From Candidatus Binatia bacterium (GTDB lineage Bacteria; Desulfobacterota; Binatia; HRBIN30): a stretch of 55,261 nucleotides of DNA. Under the pieces are notes generated by a model. That model ran no database searches. It was not told the DNA's origin and saw only the letters and a program-made list of their open reading frames with translations. Each line of letters opens with the position of its first letter. Positions within the stretch are counted from its first letter, which is position 1. Location: contig JAKLJW010000036.1 of NCBI GenBank assembly GCA_023150935.1, forward strand, positions 1 to 55,261, in the 5' to 3' direction. Made by a program: the position numbers and the translations under genes. Of the stretch, positions 25,514 through 33,871 are shown piece after piece.

Positions 25514-26545
25514 TCAGGCTTCGCCGGCGTGCTGGCGCATCCAGCGGATATTGAAATAGCGGGCGTCGTCTTGCGGAGCGGGACCGAACTGGCCGGCTAC
25601 GAGGGCGTCCCAGATCTCGAGTACGGCTCGGGTGGCGCCGCGCTCGGTCTTGAAGCCGAGTCGCTCCTGGATCTTGTCGCCGAGCACGTAGTAACTCCGC
25701 TCGCCGCTCTGTACCGAACGGTCGCGCCGCACCTGAACCGCCACGCCGCGATGCTCTTCGAGGATCTCGGTTACCCAGTGTGCCAGCTCGAGCAGGCGGT
25801 AGTTCTTGTGCAGCACGTTGAAGATTTGCGCTCGCACCTTCGCCGCCGGTGACGTCAGGCAGTAGACGTAGGCATCGACGGCTTCGCGCACGTGCAGGAG
25901 CGGCCGCCACGCCTCGCCGCTGCCGAACACGGTGAGCTGGCGCTTCTGCCAGGCGTGCAGCGTGAACACGTTGACCACCAGGTCGAAACGCATGCGCGGC
26001 GCGAGCCCGAACAGAGTGCCTTTGCGCAGCACCACGGGACAGAACTCGGGGACCGCTTCGGCGAGCTTCAGCAGTTCGATTTCCGCGAGGCGTTTCGCCT
26101 TACTGTAGTTCGCGGTCGGTGCCACGGGCATGCTCTCGTCCCTGGCCTTGATGTCGATTTCCTTCTCGGGCGTCGATGTGTAGTAGACGGAGCACGACGA
26201 ACCGAACAGGAAGCGGATCTCCCGGCCTTCGGCAGATGCCCGCTGTGCAACCAGCTCGGCCAGCCGGCGTGTTGCCAGGACGTTGCTTTCGGCGTTGAGC
26301 CGGGGTGCGAAGTCGGCGGTCGGGTCGTTGGACAGACCGGCGAGGTGGATGACGCCGCGCACGCCGTCGAGCCAGGCGGGGTTGGCGTCGCGGACATCGG
26401 CCTGGATCAGATCGAGCTGCGGGTGCGGCGGTAGCGGGTTGCCGAACCACAGCGTGTCGACGACCCGTACGGCATGGCCGTGAGCCAACAGCTCGGGCAC
26501 GAGCAGGCTGCCGACGTACCCCGCTCCTCCGGTGACGAGAATCAT
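25514..26545 (-). CDS. NAD-dependent epimerase/dehydratase (extended SDR)
   Basis: A 343-residue protein with the Rossmann start MILVTGGAGYVGS, HLAGLSNDPTADF, the active-site segment FLFGSSCSVYYTS, Tyr147 and Lys151 (NYSKAK), and the substrate-side TLFGLAPRMRFDLVVNVF. It is an NDP-sugar epimerase, dehydratase or reductase of the GalE/WcaG type; the exact sugar cannot be told. It lies 113 bases upstream of rfbC on the same strand, so the two are probably co-regulated and feed the same nucleotide-sugar pool. It diverges from the GT-C gene at 26662. Confidence 0.85.
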   Translation of the reverse strand: MILVTGGAGYVGSLLVPELLAHGHAVRVVDTLWFGNPLPPHPQLDLIQADVRDANPAWLDGVRGVIHLAGLSNDPTADFAPRLNAESNVLATRRLAELVAQRASAEGREIRFLFGSSCSVYYTSTPEKEIDIKARDESMPVAPTANYSKAKRLAEIELLKLAEAVPEFCPVVLRKGTLFGLAPRMRFDLVVNVFTLHAWQKRQLTVFGSGEAWRPLLHVREAVDAYVYCLTSPAAKVRAQIFNVLHKNYRLLELAHWVTEILEEHRGVAVQVRRDRSVQSGERSYYVLGDKIQERLGFKTERGATRAVLEIWDALVAGQFGPAPQDDARYFNIRWMRQHAGEA

Positions 26546-26661
26546 CCGTCCCTCCGGGGCCGTGCGCGGCCGATCCGTGACGCGGGCATCGCTGTGCGCA
26601 GTCGCATTGACATTCCCGGGGGGCGTAGACGAGAAGGTGGCTCAGGTCAATTCCCGCGCGC

Positions 26662-27864
26662 ATGAGCGATCCCGACCGCAGCGGTGCAGACTTGACGGCG
26701 ATCTTCGCAGTGGCGCTGGTCGTTCGTCTGCTGTTCGATTTTCTCGTCTATCCCGAGGTGGCGGGGAGTTTCGGTGCCGGGGACGGCTACGATGCGATCG
26801 CCCGCAATCTGGTGGCCGGCAAGGGCTACGTGCTCGACGGGCGGCCGGCAGCGGCGGAGCGGCTGCCGCTCTACCCGCTGCTGCTGGCCGCGAGTTTCCG
26901 CTTTTTCGGAGAGGTGGCGTGGCCGTGGCAGGCGGCGCAGGCGGTCTGCGGCGCGGCGACGTGTGCGCTGGTGCTGGCGATGGCGCAACGTTACGCCACC
27001 CGTGCCGGTGCCCTCGCCGCTGCGGGCATGTGCGCGCTGCACCCGACCCTTCTCCTGTACACGGCGCGCCCGCTCACGGAGACTCTGTACACCTTCCTGC
27101 TCGTGGCGTTCGTGCGCGAGGTCAGTGCCCCGTCGTGGCGACCGGGGCGGGTCGGGGCGTTGTGGGCGTTGCAATGGCTGATCAAGAGTACTGCGATGTT
27201 GCAGGCGGTGGCGTTGATTCCGGCGGCGCTGCGAGGCAGCTTCGCTCCCCTCGTGCGGACGGTGGCGGTTGCCGTCGCGTGTCTCGCGCCGTGGGTGGTG
27301 GTGAACCTGTGGGCGCACGGGCAGGCCAACCTGTTTACGGCCACCGGCGGTCGGGCGCTGTACCACGGGCTGTACATCGCGCGTCACGCAGGATGGACGG
27401 AGCCCGCCGCGGATCTGAACCGCGATGCGGAAATCGCTTTATGGGCGGATCTGGCGCGCCGCGGTGTCGCCCGCGACGCGGCCGTGGAGATGCGCGACAT
27501 GGTCGCGGGCGAAGAGGCGCGGGCTTGGATTGCGCGCAATCCGACGGAGGCCGCCGCGCTGGCGGCCCGTAACGTGATCCTGACCTGGTATCTCGGCCGC
27601 AGCCGGCTGAGCATGCTGGTCCACGGCTTGTTGCACGGGGCGTTGCTCCTGGCGGCGCTGGTGGGTGCCGTGCGCATGTGGCGCCGGTGCCCGGAGCGGC
27701 GCGATCTCGTCGCTGTCGCGGTGCTGCTGATCGCCGCCTACACGGTGTTCCATGCCGTCGTGCAGCCTGCGGTCCGTTACGTGCTGCCGGTGGTGCCGCT
27801 GGTCGCCTTACTGGCCGCCGGCGCGACGGCACGGGGTCGGCGCAACGCGTCGAGTATCGTCTGA
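26662..27864 (+). CDS. GT-C membrane glycosyltransferase, family 39/ArnT-like
   Basis: A 400-residue protein with about ten hydrophobic segments. The first extracytoplasmic loop carries GDGYDAIARNLVAGKGY with Asp41 and Asp44, the acidic pair expected of GT39-type enzymes that take polyprenyl-phosphate sugars. ERLPLYPLLLA and a later YVLPVVPLVALLA also fit. It would add a sugar to a glycan or protein on the outer face of the inner membrane. At 400 residues it is shorter than typical ArnT or PMT proteins and lacks their large C-terminal soluble domain. The substrate is unknown. Confidence 0.82.
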   Translation: MSDPDRSGADLTAIFAVALVVRLLFDFLVYPEVAGSFGAGDGYDAIARNLVAGKGYVLDGRPAAAERLPLYPLLLAASFRFFGEVAWPWQAAQAVCGAATCALVLAMAQRYATRAGALAAAGMCALHPTLLLYTARPLTETLYTFLLVAFVREVSAPSWRPGRVGALWALQWLIKSTAMLQAVALIPAALRGSFAPLVRTVAVAVACLAPWVVVNLWAHGQANLFTATGGRALYHGLYIARHAGWTEPAADLNRDAEIALWADLARRGVARDAAVEMRDMVAGEEARAWIARNPTEAAALAARNVILTWYLGRSRLSMLVHGLLHGALLLAALVGAVRMWRRCPERRDLVAVAVLLIAAYTVFHAVVQPAVRYVLPVVPLVALLAAGATARGRRNASSIV

Positions 27865-27909
27865 CCACCCCTCGCCTGACCTCTCGCGAACCGCCGGGTA
27901 GCGACGCGA

Positions 27910-28299
27910 TCAGGTTCCTCTCCCGGCGGGAGAGGTCGGGTGAGGGGATGAGATCGAACAAGGCACGAGCGCCACGACAGCACCCCGCTACGGGGTGAGG
28001 TTCCTCCCGGCGGGAGAGGTCAGGTGAGGGGATAAGAGTGAGCGAGGCACGAGCGTCACGACAGCACCCCTCTGCGGGGTGAGGTTCCTCTCCCAGCGGG
28101 AGAGGTCAGGTGAGGGGATAAGAGTGAGCGAGGCACGAGCGTCACGACAGCACCCCGCTACGGGGTCAGGTTCCTCTCCCAGCGGGAGAGGTCAGGTGAG
28201 GGGATAAGAGCGAATGAGGTACGAGCGTCACGACAGCACCCCGCTACGGGGTCAGGTTCCTCTCCCGGCGGGAGAGGTCAGGTGAGGAGATAAGATCGA
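27910..28299 (+). repeat. Tandem repeat array, five copies of about 85 bp, forward orientation
   Basis: Copies begin near 27913, 27999, 28084, 28168 and 28254. Each has GGTTCCTCTCCC, its complement GGGAGAGG, then TCAGGTGAGGGGAT, a variable AAGAGTGAGCGAGGCACGAG segment and GACAGCACCCCGCTACGGGG. The paired CTCTCCC/GGGAGAG makes a hairpin in each unit. Copies differ by a few bases. The array stops where the DUF559 fragment starts. The same unit in reverse lies at 28553-28780 and again near 51.4-51.9 kb. Confidence 0.9.
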
Positions 28300-28527
28300 G
28301 TGAGGCACGAGCGCCAGGCCGACTTCTGTTGCGTGGAATCGAGGTTGGTAGTGGAAGTCGACGGCGGTCGGCACTTCGAGCGGCGGGAACACGACGAAGA
28401 GCGTAGCCGGTTTCTGGAACGTCCGAGGTGCCGGATTGTGCGGTTCTGGAACATCGACGTGATTGAGAACCGCGAGAGAATGTGCCGGCGAGAATTGGGG
28501 AAGCGCTGCGGGCCGTGGCGATCGTGA
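28300..28527 (+). pseudogene. DUF559 (Vsr-like endonuclease) fragment inside the repeat array
   Basis: A 75-codon frame reads ADFCCVESRLVVEVDGGRHF, then a middle with HDEERSRFLERP and RIVRFWNIDVIENRERM, matching the C-terminal two-thirds of DUF559 proteins (very-short-patch-repair-like PD-(D/E)xK nucleases). The usual N-terminus, an Arg-rich helix with the LRR and GxKFRRQ motifs, is missing: the frame begins within the repeat itself, GTG at 28300, so the front has been lost or replaced. It is probably not expressed. It is interesting because it sits exactly between two opposing repeat arrays. Confidence 0.72.
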
Positions 28528-28875
28528 CACGGGACTGAACTGCAGGAGGATGTTGATCCCCTCACCTGACCTCTCCCGCTGGGAGAGGGACCTGACTCCG
28601 CGGCGGGGTGCTGTTGCAGTGGTGCGGCGGGTGGATCCCCTCACCTGACCTCTCCCGCTGGGAGAGGGACCTGACTCCGCGGCGGGGTGCTGTTGCAGTG
28701 GTGCGGCGGGTGGATCCCCTCACCTGACCTCTCCCTGCGGGAGAGGGACCTGACTCCGCGGCGGGGTGCTGTTGCCGTGAGGTCGGGGTCGGAAGCGCTA
28801 TCGGGATCGAGGGAATCGAATCGATACCGACCCCGACGGATCCGCGCACGCGGGGTTGCCACTCTCGGCCGACGA
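28528..28875. repeat. Tandem repeat array, three copies of 79 bp, reverse orientation
   Basis: Copies begin at 28555, 28634 and 28713, each starting GATCCCCTCACCTGACCTCTCCC and hence the reverse complement of the unit at 27910-28299. After 28780 the sequence is a short unremarkable GC-rich run to the end of the sulfatase-like gene at 28876. No gene is seen. Confidence 0.85.
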
Positions 28876-30348
28876 TCACTCCACGTACCCGAGACTGCGG
28901 AGTCGCTCGCGGTCGGCGGGCGATAGGTCCTGCGACGCCGGAAAGTTGCCGGTGCTGTCCGCCCCGGCCGCCTGCGCCCGTGCCCTGTACGCTGCGAGGA
29001 AGGCTCGCAGTTCGTCGAGCTTCGCCGGCGCTGTCGAAACGAGATTACGCTGCTCGCGCGGGTCGGCGGCGAGATCGTAAAGCTCTTCATGTACCACCGG
29101 ACCCCAGAGGTCGAACGGCCTGCGCTCGCCGTCCGGCGAAGGCCAATCCTGGTGCGCAACCGCCGCCGGGCGCGCCGCCGGCGCTAGCCAGCGCTGCGCG
29201 GCGATGTACTTCCACTCGCCGCTGACGATCGTGCGCAGGACATTGCGTCCGGCAATGAGCAACTCGCCGATATACGGGTGGGCGGGAGCGGCGAAGCGAT
29301 AACCGTCCGCCGTCGGCTCGACGAGCGCGCTGCCGTCGAACTCCGAGGGACGGTGCGGAATCTCGAGAAGTCGGAGCAGTGTCGGGGTTATGTCTACGGT
29401 CGACACCAATCCCGGGACACGCTCCGGTGGCAGCGCGCCGGGTGCCCATAACACCAGCGGCACGCGCAGCGACTCGTCGTAAAGGGTCCATGCGTGCTCG
29501 ACGAACCCGTGCTCCAGGAACTCCTCGCCATGGTCCGCCGTTACCACCACCATGGTGCGGTCGCGCCGGCCCAGCTCGTCGAGACCGGCGAACAGCAGGG
29601 CCACGGCACGGTCGGTGTCGGCAATCTCGGCGTCGTAGCGCGCCACCATATCCTCGAAGCGGCTCTCGCCCGGTCCGAACCCCTCGCGGACAAGCTCGAC
29701 GCAACGCGGTCTCACGTCGCGATAGACGTCGAGCGAAGTCGCGGCCGGGTGCGGCACGAACGCACGATAGAGATCGTCGGGAGGGTCGTAGGGGCCGTGC
29801 GGATCGAGGTAATGCAGGTAGAGCATGAACGGCCGGTCAGGATGACGCCGCAGGAATTCCACTGCGTGGGCGGAAAGGCGCGCGCCGGCGCGGCTTACAC
29901 CCCATGTCGAGGAGTGCTCCACCTCGTCGAAGCCGGCGGTAAAGGTCGGATCGGTGAGCATGGTCGTGTTGCTGAAGAGCCCCGTCGCGTAGCCGGCGGC
30001 GCGGAGGAGGCGGGCGAGCGTGGGCGCGTCGGGCGCCGGCCTGGCGTTCCAACCGCTGCCGCCCCCGTGCGAGGGTAAACGCCCCGAAAACAGCGTGGCG
30101 ACCGACTCGCGCGTGAACGAGGAGTTGGCCAGTGCGCGCTCGAAAACGACGCCTTGCCGGGCGAGGGAGTCTATGAAGGGCGACGTGTTGCGTGTGTAGC
30201 CGTAAGTGCCGAGGTGGTCGGCGCGCAGCGAGTCGATGTTGACGACGATCAGGCTGTAACGCGCCGGCGCGGCCGGGGCCTCGCGCTGACTGCACGCGGC
30301 ACCCAGAAGCAGCGCCGCCAGACCCAGCAGTCGTGATGTACACGTCAT
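28876..30348 (-). CDS. Sulfatase-like lipoprotein
   Basis: A 490-residue protein. The signal peptide ends at Gly-Ala-Ala-Cys (Cys19), so probably lipid-anchored. Domain features are LIVVNIDSLRADHLGTYGYT (metal Asp), active-site segment ANSSFTRESVATLFSGRLPS with Thr at the nucleophile position, YLHYLDPHGPYDPP, VVVTADHGEEFLEHG, TVDITPTLLRLL and the family end LRSLGYVE. The start at 30348 is fixed by an ATGA overlap with the stop of the preceding membrane protein, so the two are translationally coupled. The longer upstream frame is antisense noise. It probably hydrolyses or transfers a sulfate or phosphate-type group on surface glycan. Confidence 0.85.
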   Translation of the reverse strand: MTCTSRLLGLAALLLGAACSQREAPAAPARYSLIVVNIDSLRADHLGTYGYTRNTSPFIDSLARQGVVFERALANSSFTRESVATLFSGRLPSHGGGSGWNARPAPDAPTLARLLRAAGYATGLFSNTTMLTDPTFTAGFDEVEHSSTWGVSRAGARLSAHAVEFLRRHPDRPFMLYLHYLDPHGPYDPPDDLYRAFVPHPAATSLDVYRDVRPRCVELVREGFGPGESRFEDMVARYDAEIADTDRAVALLFAGLDELGRRDRTMVVVTADHGEEFLEHGFVEHAWTLYDESLRVPLVLWAPGALPPERVPGLVSTVDITPTLLRLLEIPHRPSEFDGSALVEPTADGYRFAAPAHPYIGELLIAGRNVLRTIVSGEWKYIAAQRWLAPAARPAAVAHQDWPSPDGERRPFDLWGPVVHEELYDLAADPREQRNLVSTAPAKLDELRAFLAAYRARAQAAGADSTGNFPASQDLSPADRERLRSLGYVE

Positions 30349-31943
30349 GCGCGGGGGGAACGACAATGCCGCGACACGTGTTGTAGCAACGCGTTGCGCG
30401 CGGCCGGGGTGAGCCGACTGTCGGCGCTGCGGTCGAGATAGAACAGGACTCCGCCGCATGCCGCGAAGCGCAGGCGGCGATCGCCGATCGCGTCGAGGGT
30501 CGCGCGCGCTGCCTCGACGTTGCGATCGTCGATGAGCCGGCGCGCCATCGGCCAGCCGAGTCCGGCGAAGGCACGCTGCCGGCAGACCGGATCGCTCAGG
30601 ACGGCGAGGCGCGCGATGGCCCCCGGCGCATCCCCCGACCGGTCCCACTCGGCGATGCCGAACACCTCGCAGCCGTCGAGACGGTCCTTCTCGAAATCCG
30701 GTTCGTAGGTGTTGCCGGCGCCGAACAGCGGGGCCTGTCCCCACACCCCCGCCAGCAGCGCGGCCACCACCGCCGCGCCGGCGATGCCTCGTCCCCATGA
30801 CGACGCCGCGAAATCGACCGCCAATGCCAGAGTCCAGAACAACGACACCTGCATCGGTACGAAGAACCGGGCATGGTAGTAGCCCTCGTTCGGACGCAGC
30901 GGCAGTGTGGCCCATGCCAGCATGACGGCGCCGAGCACGGGCGCGAGGGCGAACGGCAGCAGCGCCGCCGGGGAGGCTGCCAGCCGGCCCGGCCATCGGC
31001 GCCGCAGCACGGCGGCCCAGAGCAACCCCAGCCCACCGCCGAGCAACCCCAGCAGGATCCCGCCGCCCGGCGGCGGGTAACCGAACGAGCCGGCAAGCAC
31101 GGCGAGCGGCGCGAACACATCGTCAGAACTTGTCGCCGTTCCGCCCGACGGTCCGAGGTACGCCAACCAGGCAATCGCTCCGTGCGGGTGCAGCCACAGG
31201 TTTTGATAAGCCCAAGGCAGCGCGCCGGCGAGCAGACCGGCGCCGGTGGCGGCAACCGCCCTCCGACTGCGAGCGAAGAGCAGGTGGAGAGCCACGACCG
31301 GCAGCACGAACATCGCCGAGACGTAGGCGACCCACATTGCCACGCCGGCGGCAAGTCCGAGCGCGCCGGAGATCCAGGCCGACTCGGCCGCGCCCGCGGC
31401 GCGCCGCGATACCGCCGCCAGATAACAGCCGAGCGCCAGCGTGCACGGCAACACGGCTTCCGGGTGCGAACCCACCAGCGTCACATCGAGCCGGGCGAGG
31501 GTCGGGCTGAGAGCGAGGTAGAACGTTCCCAGCAGCAATGCGACGGTAGGCGAGAAGTAGCGCCAGGCGACGGTCATCAGTACGGTCAGGGTCAGCGTTG
31601 CCCACACGATCGCCACGCCCTTGAGTCCGACCATGCTGGTCCCGAAGAGCGAAACCCACGGCACGGCGAGCAGCAGGAGCACCACCGATCCGCCGTGGTT
31701 CAGATCGTCCTGGTGCGCGAACACCTGCCCCATCCCGTCGCGCAGCAGTTCGGTGGCGCTGAACAGGAAGACCGGCTCTTCCCAGTTATGGTTGGCGTCG
31801 TAGGAGGTCAGGAGCAACGCGGTGCGAGCGGCGGCGAAGGCGGCGAGGATGAGCGCCGCGGCCACGAGTTGCCACGCCGCGCCGTGGCGCCCGCGGTCGC
31901 CGTTTGCGCGCGTTGTCGGTTCGCGCGTGCAATATGCGGACAT
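30345..31943 (-). CDS. Multi-span membrane protein, GT-C-like
   Basis: A 532-residue protein with about ten hydrophobic segments and an early loop YDANHNWEEPVFLFSATELL, which may play the part of the acidic first loop of GT-C glycosyltransferases. The last 130 residues are soluble and Arg/Asp-rich, with an aspartate-rich YEPDFEKDRLDGC. The start is the ATG at 31943 (MSAYCTREP); an upstream extension through the repeat to 32438 is not credible. Its TGA overlaps the ATG of the sulfatase-like gene. Family is uncertain; a lipid-linked sugar transferase is the best guess from topology and partners. Confidence 0.7.
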   Translation of the reverse strand: MSAYCTREPTTRANGDRGRHGAAWQLVAAALILAAFAAARTALLLTSYDANHNWEEPVFLFSATELLRDGMGQVFAHQDDLNHGGSVVLLLLAVPWVSLFGTSMVGLKGVAIVWATLTLTVLMTVAWRYFSPTVALLLGTFYLALSPTLARLDVTLVGSHPEAVLPCTLALGCYLAAVSRRAAGAAESAWISGALGLAAGVAMWVAYVSAMFVLPVVALHLLFARSRRAVAATGAGLLAGALPWAYQNLWLHPHGAIAWLAYLGPSGGTATSSDDVFAPLAVLAGSFGYPPPGGGILLGLLGGGLGLLWAAVLRRRWPGRLAASPAALLPFALAPVLGAVMLAWATLPLRPNEGYYHARFFVPMQVSLFWTLALAVDFAASSWGRGIAGAAVVAALLAGVWGQAPLFGAGNTYEPDFEKDRLDGCEVFGIAEWDRSGDAPGAIARLAVLSDPVCRQRAFAGLGWPMARRLIDDRNVEAARATLDAIGDRRLRFAACGGVLFYLDRSADSRLTPAARNALLQHVSRHCRSPRA

Positions 31944-32247
31944 GGCCCGTAAGATCGTGATCTCGAGAGCGAGGGACCGGCCACCTGTTCTACGATTTCC
32001 GCGTTTGCGCGCACGGCGCGAAGAAATCTTCAGGCCATGGAGCGGCAGTGCCCCGCCGTTCGTCCCGAGTAGCCGCCGTCTTCTCAGGCGGCGTATCGAG
32101 GGACGCGGGGGATCACGACGGGCGCCCCTCGATACGCGCCCTGAGGAAACGGGCCCTACTCGGGGCGAACGGGTTCCGTCCTGGAACTCGGGTTGCGGGC
32201 GGCAACCCGCGCTGGAATCTCGGCCGCGGTTCCCCGGCCCGGTGCGG
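31944..32247. repeat. Dispersed palindromic repeat copy, 304-bp gap
   Basis: Bases 31994-32172 are almost identical over long stretches to the copy beginning at 10007, including GATTTCCGCG, AAATCTTCAGGCCATGG, CCGAGTAGCC and TATCGAGGG, and end in CTACTCGGGGCGAACGGG. A small palindrome with GGGTTGCGGGCGGCAACCCG follows at 32190-32214. No gene seen. The gap separates two divergent genes and would have to hold both their promoters. Confidence 0.85.
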
Positions 32248-33426
32248 ATGATGCCGGAACAGCCTCGTCGGCCCACGCGGCGGATCTGGACGAATGTCCT
32301 TCTCGCGATCCTGCCGACGTTAGTGCTGCTCCTCGTTGCCGAGGCGGTGTTGCGGTGGACCGGAGCGGCTGAGCGCTGCCCGGCCTTCGAGAACTCGATC
32401 CTCTGGGTGTGCGACCCGATCCTCGGCTTCAAGCCCAACCCGGGTCAGGCGATCGACGGGCAGCGGCTGATCAACGGCGCCGGCTTTCGCAGCCGCGAAT
32501 TCGGGCCGAAGCGGGCCGGCGTGTACCGTATCCTCGCTCTGGGTGACTCGGGTACGTTCGGCGTGATTTCCCCAGGGTCGGAGGGCAAGCTCGCATATGT
32601 GGACGAACCGTATCCACAGCGCCTGGACCGGCTCCTTGCCGAACGGCAGGGAGCCGAGCGAGCGGAGGTCTTCAACGCGGCCGTGCCGGGATACAACAGT
32701 TTTCACGGGGCGTTGCTGCTGCGCTCGAAGTTGCGCGATCTACAGCCCGATCTGATCGCGGTGCGCTTCGGATGGAACGACCACGCGATGTCACCGGCGG
32801 GCGAGAGCGGGGCGTACCGCCGGATGAACGCAGGCGTCGGGCGGGTGGCGGAGGATCTCTTGTTGCGCACCGCCCTGTATCCGTTCAGTCGCCGGCTGGG
32901 CATGGAGCTGCGCCGGTGGTTGTCGGCGGACGGCGAGCAGGGGAGGGCGTTGTTGCCGCCGGCGTGGAAGCCCGACATTCCGATCGGGGAGTATGAGCGG
33001 AACTTGCAGCGCATCGTCGAGTTGGGTCGTGCCGAGGGGGCGGCGGTATGGCTGCTAACGGCGCCGCACGCCTTCGTGCTCGGCGGGCGCCGCGAAGCGG
33101 AGGATGCCCTGCCGGCGACTTCATCGGCGCACCGGTTGTTGGCCACCAACGCGATACCCTCGTTCGACCGGCTGATAGAGATCCACGAGGCCTACGCCGC
33201 AGCAACCCGCACGGCAGGTGCGCGGCTCGGGGTGCCGGTGGTGGATATGGCGCAGCTCTACGCCGATCGAGGCGATCCGGCGCTGTTCGCCCCCGGCGAC
33301 GTCCTGCACCCGACCGACACCGGCCACGCTCTCGAAGCGGAGGCTCTGTACGAACGCGTTCTGGTCGAGCTCAAGGGAGGCGATACGACACCCGCGCCCC
33401 GCGCAGGCATACCCCGGGGGCGCTGA
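32248..33426 (+). CDS. SGNH/GDSL hydrolase with N-terminal membrane anchor
   Basis: A 392-residue protein. A membrane segment at about 15-34 is followed by a soluble domain with the SGNH blocks: ILALGDSGTFG (catalytic Ser101), NAAVPGYNS (Gly block), RFGWNDHA (Asn block) and the C-terminal DVLHPTDTGH (catalytic Asp/His). These enzymes add or remove O-acetyl groups on polysaccharides or cleave esters of lipids. Two adjacent ATGs lie at 32248 and 32251. The last 56 bases overlap the 3-prime end of the opposing small secreted gene. A role in deacylating the local glycan fits the neighbours. Confidence 0.86.
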   Translation: MMPEQPRRPTRRIWTNVLLAILPTLVLLLVAEAVLRWTGAAERCPAFENSILWVCDPILGFKPNPGQAIDGQRLINGAGFRSREFGPKRAGVYRILALGDSGTFGVISPGSEGKLAYVDEPYPQRLDRLLAERQGAERAEVFNAAVPGYNSFHGALLLRSKLRDLQPDLIAVRFGWNDHAMSPAGESGAYRRMNAGVGRVAEDLLLRTALYPFSRRLGMELRRWLSADGEQGRALLPPAWKPDIPIGEYERNLQRIVELGRAEGAAVWLLTAPHAFVLGGRREAEDALPATSSAHRLLATNAIPSFDRLIEIHEAYAAATRTAGARLGVPVVDMAQLYADRGDPALFAPGDVLHPTDTGHALEAEALYERVLVELKGGDTTPAPRAGIPRGR

Positions 33427-33871
33427 GCATGACCTGAAGAAGGTAGGAAGAAGCGTCGTTGCGTATCGCGGCGTCGGCGATCGGGGCGGAAGCCAGCGTT
33501 TCGGCATCTCCCGAACCAACCGATACGGGCGTGATGGCGAGCAGTTCGGGCCCCTCCGTCGTATGCCGGACGAGCGACATGACACCGAGCCCTTCACTGG
33601 AGTCGTTCTCGAGCGTGACCGCGATCTCCCGGATGCTGGCCCCGTCTTCAAGCTGCAGCGGAGCGGTGAAGTACCCGGCTCCCTTCGTCGGGCAGAGCAC
33701 GCCCAGACCGCCCTGGCGCAGGAGGTACTGCGACGAATTGTTCGCCGGCACGAAAGCCGCCGGCGGCAGTGTGGCGACTCGGGTCGTGGGGTCGGGCTCC
33801 GCCCCGGCCACCGCCGTGGACACGAGCAGGCACAGCGACAGTAGTCCCGCGGCCCGACCGCCAGGTTTCAT
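33371..33871 (-). CDS. Small secreted protein, coupled to sulfatase-like gene
   Basis: A 166-residue protein with a clear signal peptide (MKPGGRAAGLLSLCLLVSTA, cut near Ala-Gly-Ala). The mature part is beta-rich with two Cys-containing segments (VLCPTKG and GVCLRGARVSY). Its ATG overlaps the TGA of the sulfatase-like gene by the ATGA pattern, so the two are made together. No family is recognised. It may be a periplasmic partner or binding factor. Its 3-prime end overlaps the convergent SGNH gene. The longer frame that reads back through the sulfatase-like gene is a shadow. Confidence 0.78.
   Translation of the reverse strand: MKPGGRAAGLLSLCLLVSTAVAGAEPDPTTRVATLPPAAFVPANNSSQYLLRQGGLGVLCPTKGAGYFTAPLQLEDGASIREIAVTLENDSSEGLGVMSLVRHTTEGPELLAITPVSVGSGDAETLASAPIADAAIRNDASSYLLQVMLSAPGVCLRGARVSYRLP

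Noticed and set aside
27910..28299. CRISPR array
   Set aside because: Units are about 85 bp with no unique spacers and no cas genes; repeated parts cover nearly the whole unit.
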